Below the pieces are notes generated by a model. That model was not told the origin of the DNA. It saw only the letters and a list, made by a program, of their open reading frames with translations, and did no database searches. 64,000 nucleotides of DNA from Marinomonas profundi. Its GTDB lineage: Bacteria > Pseudomonadota > Gammaproteobacteria > Pseudomonadales > Marinomonadaceae. Each line of letters opens with the position of its first letter. Position 1 is the stretch's first letter. Positions 47,601 to 53,508 of this stretch are shown in pieces. The translations under genes were made by a program, and so were the position numbers. The DNA lies in contig NZ_CP073013.1 in assembly GCF_020694005.1 (NCBI RefSeq), positions 186,001 to 250,000 on the forward strand. Reading direction: 5' to 3'.

Positions 47601-50600
47601 CGTACCGCCATCATAGGCCGCGCTTAGCTCAACATTATTAAAGGTTGAGGTTCCTGAACTTAAATTCGAAAAAGTGCTGGATATCGCATCGCTGTTATCG
47701 TTGCTGATCAACTCAAATGCCTCGGCCGTCGCTCCTGCTGGCACCACATAATCACCCGAAAGCGATAAAGTCGAATTATTAAGAAGATCAACCGTGCCGG
47801 TTACCGCGATTTTATCGTAGTCACTGGCACTATTAATGGTCGCTGATAGCGCTCCATTCAGTAGCACATCACCATTAATGGTCAATGTTCCAGTATTGGC
47901 CGCCGTACCCGCCGATAAGGTGCCCGTAGCATTCACCGTTACCGCGCTGTTGATCGTACCTGTACCTTCAAGCGTGCCTGCGTTGACCGTTACGGCTCCT
48001 GCCCCAGATCCATTCAGAGTATCCGTGACCGTTAAAGTACCGCCATTAATGGTGGTTGAACCTGTGTAGGTGTTGGTACCTGAAAGGATCAAACTACCCT
48101 CACCAGCAGAAGATTTCGTCAGGCTACCGGCACCACTGATCGCACCAGATAACGTCGCTGCGACACCCGTATCAACACTCACCACGCCACCGTTGGATAA
48201 CAACGAAATCGCGTTATCAATATTGGCGCCATTTCCTGTTACCGATAAGGTGCCAGAGTTTAACGTGAGCGCACCAGAGCCAAGATTTGAATCACTACTA
48301 ATAGACAAGCCGCCAGCTAATACGGCCGTACTACCAGAGTAGGTATTACTAGCTGACAAGGTCAGAGTGCCACTGCCTAACTTAGTCAAAGCAAGGGCTT
48401 CAGAACCTTCCGAGATCACCCCGGAAAAGGTAGTCGACGCATTGTTACCGCCGACTATTAAGGTACCACCATTACCAACAATACTGCCCGCACCCGCAAT
48501 CGATCCAACTGCTTCATAACTAAAACTGTCTAATTCAAAGGTCGCACCAGACGCCACTGTCAATGCACTACTGTCGGCAATCGCACTACCGCCAGAGGCC
48601 ACTAAGGTGCCCGCAGACACATTAGTGGAACCGGTATAGGTATTGGCACCTGATAAGGTCAGCGTACCTGCACCGACTTTATTGATACCATAGGTACCGA
48701 TCGACGAGATCACACCTGAAAAAGTGGTACTACTGGCATTACCGACTGTTAAACTATAACCAAGTGATACCGAACCCACGCCCGCCAACGAACCTATGGT
48801 CTCATTGCCCAGTAACAGACTTAAACTTGCTCCGCTGTTCACTGTCACCGCACTGTCATCGCCAATAGAGCTGCCGCCAGAAACCGCCAGCGTGCCAGCA
48901 GTAACGGTAACATTACCTGTGTGGGTATTTTCTTCTGCGGATAGCTTCATTGTGCCTGCACCGGCTTTCGTCAACGCGCCATCGCCAGAAATTATCCCAT
49001 TCAGAGTGACATCTGTGCTATTCGAAATCGTTGCATCTGCACTGACTGTGATGTTGTTACCAACGGTTCCAGCATCGCTGAAGGCAAGTGTCCCACCTAC
49101 TAAGGTCACAGCTCCGTAACCCAAGCCATCAGTCGATGCCTTAGCGTTAAGTGTACCGTTATTGATTTGTACACCACCCTCAAAGGAATCGTAGTTAGCA
49201 GATAGAGTCATACTTCCGCCACCCGCTTTAATCAACTTCCCATCACCGGCTATCTGGCCAGAAAGCGTGAGGTGCCCACTACCCGTCTGATTAAAAGTGG
49301 CGCCACCCGTTTCAATCGCAAAATTGTTATCTACGGTAAGTACATTATTGACCGTAATAAAGTTGGCACCACCCCTTAAGATGACGTCGTCACCACCAAG
49401 GTTGGCATCACTGGAAATAGACAAGGTGCCGCCCGTCACCTCGGTCGTGCCACTGTAAGAATTGCTACTACTTGATAACGTCAGCTTGCCGTCACCGGTT
49501 TTAGCTAAACTGCCATCCCCAGCCAAGGTACTGGCAATGGTGGTTGTGTCCCCAGCACCGTTAATAATTGACAAACCGCCACTTAGAGTTAAGGTACCGT
49601 TGCTGATAGACAAATTCGTCATTGAATCAGTGTCAAAGGTAACGCCTGAAGCTATGATCAAAGTGGCGTTGTTTAAATCCACTGTCGCTCCCGATGACAA
49701 ATTAAACTCTACTGTACTATTGGTCGATGCGTAATGCAGTGCCTCAGCCAACGACAAGCCACCGCCATCAGCTAAATCTGCAGCGTAAGACCCATCAATG
49801 CTTGAATCACTACCTGTATTAGCACCCGTCGTCGTCACTAAAGCATCATCAGTAACCATAATGTTAATGTCTTCGGTTTTATCAAGCCCTCCTGCATCCG
49901 TTGCAACTACCGTAATAGTATAAGTACCGGCCGACAAACCAGAAGGCGTCGTAGCGCGCAACATGTTGGTTGCGACTAAGGTATTCGCATCTGTTGCAAA
50001 ATTAAACAAGGAGCCGTCATTTGTCTGCGTTACACTGTTTAAAGTAATGGACTGAATGCTGTACTTCCAGGAACTATCGTCTACATCGGTCGCGCTCACT
50101 GTGGCGACAGTGGCATTCGCACTATCAAGGGTACTAATTGAACCAGTAGTCGGTGACACTGCCGAAGGGGCATCGTTAACCGCTGTAATATCAATATTGA
50201 CGGTGGAAATACTAGAGTCAGTCGTGCCATCATTCGCCTTGATGGATAGTGTAGCGGCATTATCGCCACTGGCGTTGCTAGCGCCTGTATACTGAACGTT
50301 TGAGGTGGTATCTAAATAGCTATTAATATCGGCCGAAGAGCCAGAAAGTGTCAATGCTCCCGTGCCAGAACCGCTCACTGTCACGTTACCACTAGAAGAA
50401 GCGGCTAATGTGCCCGCCGATGCGGTCAAGGTGACCGTAAGATTATCTCCATCGCTGTCGGCAAAGGTCACACCAGACAAATTCACATTAGAAGCGGTAT
50501 CTTCAGTGACGGTAATATCGGCAGGTGCGCCAGTAACTGTGGGGGCATTGTTGACAGGAATCGCTTTGACATCGGTAATAATCAGATCTTGAAACAAACC

Positions 50601-51824
50601 ATAGTTTTCTGAAGTAAAGACTATCTCGGTAATATCATCAAAGTCTGTTAGACCACTGTAAGCCTGAAAAGCATCCGTTCCGCCAAGTGAAAAATCCTTT
50701 TGTTGCGTACCAGAAACGCCATATTTAATGTAATAAATAGATAACTCACCTGTCCTTAATTGGGCCTCAAACCCAGTCAAGTCAAAGGTATAGCCCTCTT
50801 CCACTTTAATAGAAAAGTCTAATCCAGAATAATTATTACGATCAGTCAGGGCGTAGACGCCAGGACCAATACCCCCATTAACGACTTCATACACAGAAGC
50901 ACCGTCCGTCTGAATATCGAGATAGCTAGCAGAGGTATTTGTTAAAGTGGAACCTGCCGCAAACGTAAATTCGGCGCCACTTATCGTACGTGTAAATGAA
51001 TTATTGATATTTGCACTGCCATCCTCTGAAGAATCTTCTACAAATGTTATGGTCTCTAAAGTATGTCCATAATTATCGGCCAGCCCAATACCCAGATCCG
51101 CTGCAGCAATAACACCAGTTTGTTTTTCTAGTACCCAGTCCCCACCTAATACAGTCGCGCCAGTTATATCATCCGACGCCGCCACGTCCGCTTGCGTGGC
51201 TTGGGCTAAGGCACTGATAAAGTCTTGCCCTTCACCACTGGCGACTTCACAACCATAGAGCAATAAATCGCCTTCTTCGTTCAAGGCTGCGCCTAGTTGA
51301 GCTAAATCAGCAGAACGTGTGTTGACGGTAATATTATCTAAACTAAATCCCCCTAAGTTGACCTGTGCTTCTGCACCATGGCTAATGATATGAATCGCAT
51401 CGTAGTCACTGTTATTTCCGGCCCATTGTGCCATTTGCGCGAGGCCGTCTTGAGTGGAATCCAGTAAGACGATTTCGACTCCTGCGTTAATGCCATCGAT
51501 TAACGTTTGGTAATCCGCCAAGTTGTCTTCAATAAAAACCACTTCTTTTTTGCCGTTATTCTGAGCAGGATCAACGGCTCGCACTTCCGTAGGTGCCACC
51601 ACCAAAGAGGCATCGGCATCCTGTGTGGCACTATCCGTTTGTGAGGCATCGTTATGAAGCTGAGAGTCGGTGAATACGTCCACCGCCGTCACTACCGCCG
51701 CACCATCCAATAGCAGTCGAGGTTCCAGCGCCGAGATAAGCGGCTTACGTGCCTGCTTTTTACTGACTGGCTTCCTGTTCGTCAATGCGCTCTTAACTGA
51801 CTGCTTGGAATAATGCTTTTTCAT
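38601..51824 (-). CDS. Giant LEPR-XLL surface protein with two DUF4347 domains
   Basis: The start is ATG 51824, eight bases after AGAGG; the product has 4,407 residues. Order of parts: a basic leader and LEPRLLLDGA (33-42); DUF4347 copy 1 (about 93-240, HG at 149-150, YGC with Cys192); a beta-sandwich; Ig-like repeats; autotransporter-type beta repeats (about 700-1410); Bap-like Ig repeats (1410-2190); DUF4347 copy 2 (about 2225-2375, His2279, Cys2322); a second beta-sandwich; Ig and cadherin repeats (to about 3560); VCBS repeats (about 3675-4078); a He_PIG-like domain; and an Ala/Leu-rich end (YGSGLMKLLAS). No Sec signal peptide, RTX nonapeptides or LapA-type retention module were seen. Most likely a surface adhesin. 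Very low Cys content fits an extracellular fibre. Confidence 0.92.
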   Translation of the reverse strand: MKKHYSKQSVKSALTNRKPVSKKQARKPLISALEPRLLLDGAAVVTAVDVFTDSQLHNDASQTDSATQDADASLVVAPTEVRAVDPAQNNGKKEVVFIEDNLADYQTLIDGINAGVEIVLLDSTQDGLAQMAQWAGNNSDYDAIHIISHGAEAQVNLGGFSLDNITVNTRSADLAQLGAALNEEGDLLLYGCEVASGEGQDFISALAQATQADVAASDDITGATVLGGDWVLEKQTGVIAAADLGIGLADNYGHTLETITFVEDSSEDGSANINNSFTRTISGAEFTFAAGSTLTNTSASYLDIQTDGASVYEVVNGGIGPGVYALTDRNNYSGLDFSIKVEEGYTFDLTGFEAQLRTGELSIYYIKYGVSGTQQKDFSLGGTDAFQAYSGLTDFDDITEIVFTSENYGLFQDLIITDVKAIPVNNAPTVTGAPADITVTEDTASNVNLSGVTFADSDGDNLTVTLTASAGTLAASSSGNVTVSGSGTGALTLSGSSADINSYLDTTSNVQYTGASNASGDNAATLSIKANDGTTDSSISTVNIDITAVNDAPSAVSPTTGSISTLDSANATVATVSATDVDDSSWKYSIQSITLNSVTQTNDGSLFNFATDANTLVATNMLRATTPSGLSAGTYTITVVATDAGGLDKTEDINIMVTDDALVTTTGANTGSDSSIDGSYAADLADGGGLSLAEALHYASTNSTVEFNLSSGATVDLNNATLIIASGVTFDTDSMTNLSISNGTLTLSGGLSIINGAGDTTTIASTLAGDGSLAKTGDGKLTLSSSSNSYSGTTEVTGGTLSISSDANLGGDDVILRGGANFITVNNVLTVDNNFAIETGGATFNQTGSGHLTLSGQIAGDGKLIKAGGGSMTLSANYDSFEGGVQINNGTLNAKASTDGLGYGAVTLVGGTLAFSDAGTVGNNITVSADATISNSTDVTLNGIISGDGALTKAGAGTMKLSAEENTHTGNVTVTAGTLAVSGGSSIGDDSAVTVNSGASLSLLLGNETIGSLAGVGSVSLGYSLTVGNASSTTFSGVISSIGTYGINKVGAGTLTLSGANTYTGSTNVSAGTLVASGGSAIADSSALTVASGATFELDSFSYEAVGSIAGAGSIVGNGGTLIVGGNNASTTFSGVISEGSEALALTKLGSGTLTLSASNTYSGSTAVLAGGLSISSDSNLGSGALTLNSGTLSVTGNGANIDNAISLLSNGGVVSVDTGVAATLSGAISGAGSLTKSSAGEGSLILSGTNTYTGSTTINGGTLTVTDTLNGSGAGAVTVNAGTLEGTGTINSAVTVNATGTLSAGTAANTGTLTINGDVLLNGALSATINSASDYDKIAVTGTVDLLNNSTLSLSGDYVVPAGATAEAFELISNDNSDAISSTFSNLSSGTSTFNNVELSAAYDGGTGNDFLLTGPKLASISAVSAATANGSYKAGDTISIAVSFDEAVTVSGTPQLTLETGAVDRVVNYVSGSGTDTLTFSYTVQAGDSSLDLDYANTTALSLNGGTIKNAADNDALLTLATPGAAHSLGANKDIVIDTTAPDATSAPDLSVASDSGVSSTDNITNKTTPTITGTSEANATVKLYDTNGTTELGSTTADGSGNWSITSSTLTAGSHTLTAKATDAAGNVGSASAGLTVSIDTTAPTLSSSAPSDNAVQVATNGDITLTFDEDIVKGYDTITLVNASTGATVETFNVLNGSNLTLSDNTLTLDPTSDLDEATTYAIQISSTAVRDVAGNAYVGISDNTTLNFTTGVTDTVAPTFLSIQRADDNVITGSTTTFTLTFNEAVNATAADFALALTGSAAGTIGSISGSGTNTITVNVTGVSGVGSLGLNLASSHGVKDLAGNTLATAEPSDDEVYLVDTVAPTLISINRVDNAATNADSVQFIAVFSENVTGLSADDFELTGAAANGASISSVTGTDNGFVITVAGVIGDGNLGVQLKSVATVNDAAGNALTATTASAVTEQYTIDNTAPSATAIITTNTALSTADTVTFDVTFSEAVANISIEDFELSGDVTGTISAVSGSGSSYTVTVGSITGDGALGLNFKAGQNITDTAGNSFAGSEPSTDESYTIDNTLPTVTSISRGMVNQVAADTATDVVFTVVFSETVSGVAVGDFAVTGNATNTGITSVSSADGKVFKVTVGGVNGTIGQTVGLSFTGSADDALSQASTAEFTSGDSYTIAGTLLNEGALTQEQLDAIVDLNREGTLFEQSVDGATEVVIVDSRVSGLVDLTKASNPNADIWLLDGSRSATEQIGEILANYSGLDALHILSHGGVGEIYLGAETISAEELNQNTASFAAWGNAFSETGDILLYGCNVAQGDTGQDFINQLAQITSADIAASDDLTGSAVLGGDWELESAFNVEASTIQIESYEEVLATGTIKPTGTAGQWYDLGAELTDGEQNSVNITGQNFEIFYANSALSDIKADNIGLYQNEDSDFEPEIYNGERATVTNAQLATAFGGDGTPRSYLVVKSTDGSEFKFSGVNIFNNYGLTGDDAKLTIIGYRNGVTTGSITIQPNDDPTYISQLTSTELSASIFENVDRVEITPSSLSQYSSGPNAELWHYFNAFSVEDPALANQAPAIADVQSDQAVNDTATLSPFSNIALADADGDDVSITVALDTAAKGVFTAASLTASGFTDAGSGSYTLASTTLVSAQTALRALVFDPADNRVAVDSTETTTFTITVNDGTTDTINSTTTVVSTSINDAPSDIALSDSNYVHSEGSSNIVVGSFSATDADTSGSFTYSLVSGTGDTDNGKFNISGTDLRATSRADVPAGTYNIRVQVNDGDATFEKAFTITVTDDVAPIISAVVPADNASGVSVADSIQVTFDEGAQLGSAGTITLYDITGSGANSVTIDVSSHADQLSIVDNVLTINPSDNLMATNQYAIQMTAGALKDDANNDVAAVSDTTSYNFTTGTVDTTAPTVAIVDVTSPNQPNAGTVSINFSEQVTNVDISDFSLTKDSETVDISGLSVVGSGSAYSIDLSSITAAGGVYVLTLNTSNIADTSGNALAAGDSESFIIDATAPTGVAIVRAGAETQSGSAVTFTAVFSEAVSGVDAADFTLTGTAAGGSITSVTQVSDSVYTITVNGVSSDGTLGVNLNAAGTGISDTAGNAISAGVTGQQVTIDNTGPSVLAINRDAAALTTADSATFTVTFDEAVSGLDISDFSLLGGASGTVTSISGSGTTYQVTVNNISGDGSLRLDLNAPGTGITDAASNAIGAGFTSGDTLTIDNTAAVVTADQSFNLDEGMATDTVIGQVKASDANGVSQFVIQSGNDNGYFAIDSNGVLTLTSAGAAAIDYETLQTYTLNIVATDALGQASSSVAITIAIQDVNDNAPVFSSANTASVAENSATTQVVYDAYATDADTSVAYNSVTYSLKATDDHSAFTINSSTGEVKLIASADYETKSSYSFTVIASDGMRSTEQAVTLNVSDVNDNTPVIISGTTGNVDENAATSTVIYTATGTDADGTAANSTLVYSLSGDDADKLNINATTGAVTLKASADYEAKASYSFNVIATDNGAGNFNSGSLSTTQAVTVSVNDLNETPVANSDMGSATEAGGVDNGTAGSNASGNVLSNDTDVDGTDTKTVSDVSFGSNSGVLGQALSGRYGALTLNADGSYHYVVDNTNAAVQGLPLGASITDNFTYTLTDKGALTDTATLVITVHGANDNPTQASDDATEISETVDATAQDISTTGEVSFADVDASDVIDVTFASNNNITWSAGTIDTTLANKLLAGFSVTGTSIAAPGAVDWSYDVTDANLDFLGVDETITFSYTVTVTDSQNATATDTVSFTITGSNDAPVISVVDVAATITEGSTLIDTGSVTFTDLDLTDRPVATEATQSVTAKAQDGSTVLMLTTAQQTAIEKAFSIENVSSNTNDGTVNWTYDIAETDLDFLGEGEVVTAIFTITVTDDEGATATQDVTVTLTGSNDAPVISVVDVAATITEGSTLIDTGSVTFTDVDLTDRPVATEATQSVTAKAQDGSTVLTLTTAQQTAIESAFSIENVSSNTNDGTVNWTYDIAETDLDFLGEGEVVTAIFTITVTDNEGATATQDVTVTLTGSNDVPTATGTVANMSGTSGQIFTPVTLPANLFTDVDAGETAKLVWSIENLPTGLVFNAATRTISGTPQGGFEGVNVLQVVATDGSGGQVKVPVTLTLESAPVSPPSSAPVDVPPSVLSQSTGFSAPELTVTTGSLPSGTLVTSEGSSGFFDIGTESENNGAEQSNANTVIISESRVTVNVGANGQVQVTDAGGVPTNTTGLTVANIVSQVDRVSITIADASTVAQYSATLADGTALPDWVEVNSSTGEVTMNPPAGQGVISLKINSVDADGNVRVLEIEVDLANLPSSLQAAPANTVSDNGAAFMSLDEQLTAAAEQYDDYGSGLMKLLAS
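39600..40397 (-). repeat. Two near-identical 399-bp VCBS units within the giant gene
   Basis: The DNA from 39600 is repeated from 39999 with only scattered changes, giving two 133-residue units (from NDAPVISVVDVAATITEG to VTVTLTGS). Low divergence points to recent duplication or gene conversion within the adhesin. Confidence 0.93.
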
Positions 51825-51845
51825 GACCAAAACCTCTAAGGGTAA

Positions 51846-51880
51846 ATGTTTCAGTCACCATTCAATGACGACTGAAACAT
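51846..51880. promoter_or_regulatory. Inverted repeat in the 5' leader of the giant gene
   Basis: ATGTTTCAGTC and GACTGAAACAT form a perfect 11-bp inverted repeat with a 13-base spacer, ending 22 bases before the giant gene's ATG. It could be an operator or an mRNA hairpin close to the ribosome site. Further upstream an AT-rich stretch (51885-51930) contains TTAGAT and TATATT 16 bases apart on the minus strand, a weak promoter candidate. Confidence 0.6.
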
Positions 51881-51946
51881 GTTCTATCTAATATATTTTA
51901 TATAAGTTCGTATCTAAGTGTGTTCTATTTACATGTTAAATGACCA

Positions 51947-51980
51947 AAAACGGCTTTAGTCAAATAAATAAAGCCGTTTT
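51947..51980 (-). terminator. Terminator between the tail-collar and giant genes
   Basis: A 12-bp perfect stem (AAAACGGCTTTA / TAAAGCCGTTTT) with a ten-base loop starts about ten bases past the tail-collar stop and ends in TTTTT on the minus strand. It should stop most upstream transcription, so the giant gene probably has its own promoter or is reached by read-through. Confidence 0.85.
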
Positions 51981-51989
51981 AAACAAATC

Positions 51990-52754
51990 TTAATTAGGGT
52001 TCACCGGATAAATCCCTTGTACTGCGATGCAATAGGTTAATGCGATTCTAGGCCCCAATAGTGGAAATGCCTGGCTGCCTCCCGTAGCCCCTACCGCAAC
52101 CGTACCGCCACTGCCCGCGCCGCCCGTCACATTTAATGTCACTGGGCCAGTCGCCGTACCTGTCACAGCACCTGCCGGACCAATATTAAGATCTGCCGTG
52201 GTACCTGGGTCTGCATAAATCTTAGCGGCAGGTCCACTTGCAATACCAAGTACCGAATTATTCGATGGCGTAGAGGATGAAGTTGCGGCTGCCGCTGCAA
52301 TTTTGGCAGAACCTGTCACCGGTAAAGTCACTATTCCCGACGCCGTGCCACCGCCAGAGCTACCACCACTTGGCGTGAATGTCGCAGAGTGGTTATGAGT
52401 AGGCATTTGCATCTGATTGAGTGTGTAGGTCTCTGAACCGATTTTTGCCCCAAGCGGGTAAGCAGACAAACTAGAACCTTGACCTTTACCAATAACCGTC
52501 CTACTACGCAGATCTGGCAACTGAAAAGTACCATTAGCCTGAGAGCCCCCATAAGTAACACCAAGCAGCGAATATAACGCTTGGTATTGACTAAAATGAA
52601 GCGATGCACCATTAGCTTCAAGATAACCATCAGGGCAGTAGTTAATTGCCATAGCACAAACACTGCCGATATAAGGTTCATCAGAACAAGCATAAGCTGC
52701 TTGCCCCCAAAATGCTGAGCCAAATAAAGCCGCGGCTAGTAAGGTTTTTTTCAT
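51990..52754 (-). CDS. Secreted tail-collar domain protein
   Basis: I start at ATG 52754, with AAGGAG eight bases upstream. Residues 1-22 are a Sec signal peptide (MKKTLLAAALFGSAFWGQAA), cleaved after AYA. The 254-residue product then shows the phage tail-collar/MdpB pattern: NYCPDGYLEANGASLHFSQY, LYSLLGVTYGGS, FQLPDLRSRTVIGKGQG, LNQMQMPTHNH, and the family ending LTYCIAVQGIYPVN. The middle is a Gly/Thr/Ala-rich repeat. Family members usually lack a signal peptide. Four cysteines may form disulfides. It sits between the adaptor gene and the giant gene, so a role in the surface structure is likely but unproven. Confidence 0.88.
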   Translation of the reverse strand: MKKTLLAAALFGSAFWGQAAYACSDEPYIGSVCAMAINYCPDGYLEANGASLHFSQYQALYSLLGVTYGGSQANGTFQLPDLRSRTVIGKGQGSSLSAYPLGAKIGSETYTLNQMQMPTHNHSATFTPSGGSSGGGTASGIVTLPVTGSAKIAAAAATSSSTPSNNSVLGIASGPAAKIYADPGTTADLNIGPAGAVTGTATGPVTLNVTGGAGSGGTVAVGATGGSQAFPLLGPRIALTYCIAVQGIYPVNPN

Positions 52755-52791
52755 GATCAACGCTCCTTTTCCCTGTTTATAAAACACATCA

Positions 52792-53505
52792 TCAAAAAAT
52801 TGCCAACACACTCATGCCCGGCAAAATGCTAGCGGGGACGTTTTTTATAGTAGCTCGTATTTGTACTGTTTGGCTGGTTGGATCCACACTAGGGCTAATA
52901 TGGCTAACAAGTGCTTGTAGCGTATGTTGTGTTTCTTCTGCCTGTAGCTGCAGTTTTTTACCCACTTTTAGCCAAGCCATCCATTCGGCTGGCACGATGA
53001 TATCGGCTTCCAATTGCGTGCGACCCACTATTTTCATAAGCGCTTGCTGTTGCTGCACCACTTCAAAACGATGAATATCAAGCTGCTCCACCGCACCATC
53101 AAACGGTGCTTTAATATCACAACGCTCCACATTGAGTTGAGCGATGCGCTGCTCGGCGGCAATTTTTTGCAATTCAGACTCGGCAATCGCTACCTCAAGA
53201 GTACCGATGGAGCGAAGCTGGTTGAGCTGTTTGGAGTTCTCCAAACGTATTTGCGCCACTTTCACTTCGGCACCGACTTTTTCATGTTGGGCCTCAAACA
53301 AGCGACAATCCAACGCCACTAGGGTGTCGCCTTGTTGAAAGGATTCGCCCATTTTTTTGGGCAGCGCTATGACTCGAGCCGCCAATTCACTGGACAAAGT
53401 CGCTTGATGCGTCGCCACAAGAAGACCGCGCGCATTGTGCGTCTCTGCCATAAGCTGACCAGCAAACAGCATGGTCACGGCAACAACACCCGCCTGACGC
53501 CACAT
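52792..53505 (-). CDS. Short HlyD/RND-type periplasmic adaptor
   Basis: A 237-residue protein with a signal peptide (cleaved near LMAETHNA). It has a lipoyl domain (RVIALPKKMGESFQQGDTLV), a short coiled hairpin (about 65-110), KAPFDGAVEQLDIHRFEVVQ and a beta-barrel ending in ILPGMSVLAIF. It lacks the membrane-proximal domain of full-length adaptors. The start follows the TolC-like stop by three bases, so they are coupled. It probably links the outer-membrane channel to the membrane HlyD proteins encoded downstream. Confidence 0.88.
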   Translation of the reverse strand: MWRQAGVVAVTMLFAGQLMAETHNARGLLVATHQATLSSELAARVIALPKKMGESFQQGDTLVALDCRLFEAQHEKVGAEVKVAQIRLENSKQLNQLRSIGTLEVAIAESELQKIAAEQRIAQLNVERCDIKAPFDGAVEQLDIHRFEVVQQQQALMKIVGRTQLEADIIVPAEWMAWLKVGKKLQLQAEETQHTLQALVSHISPSVDPTSQTVQIRATIKNVPASILPGMSVLAIF

Positions 53506-53508
53506 GCT

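Noticed and set aside
39097-50592. Many long plus-strand reading frames opposite the giant gene
   Set aside because: They are shadows caused by biased codon use and repeated Thr/Ser/Val codons on the minus strand; none has a recognisable domain or ribosome site.
38601-51824. Classical RTX/type I secreted adhesin
   Set aside because: No GGxGxD nonapeptide array, no LapA-type retention module and no ABC transporter gene were found.
51990-52754. Prophage reading for the tail-collar gene
   Set aside because: It has a Sec signal peptide and lies among exporter genes; no other phage gene, integrase or att site is seen.
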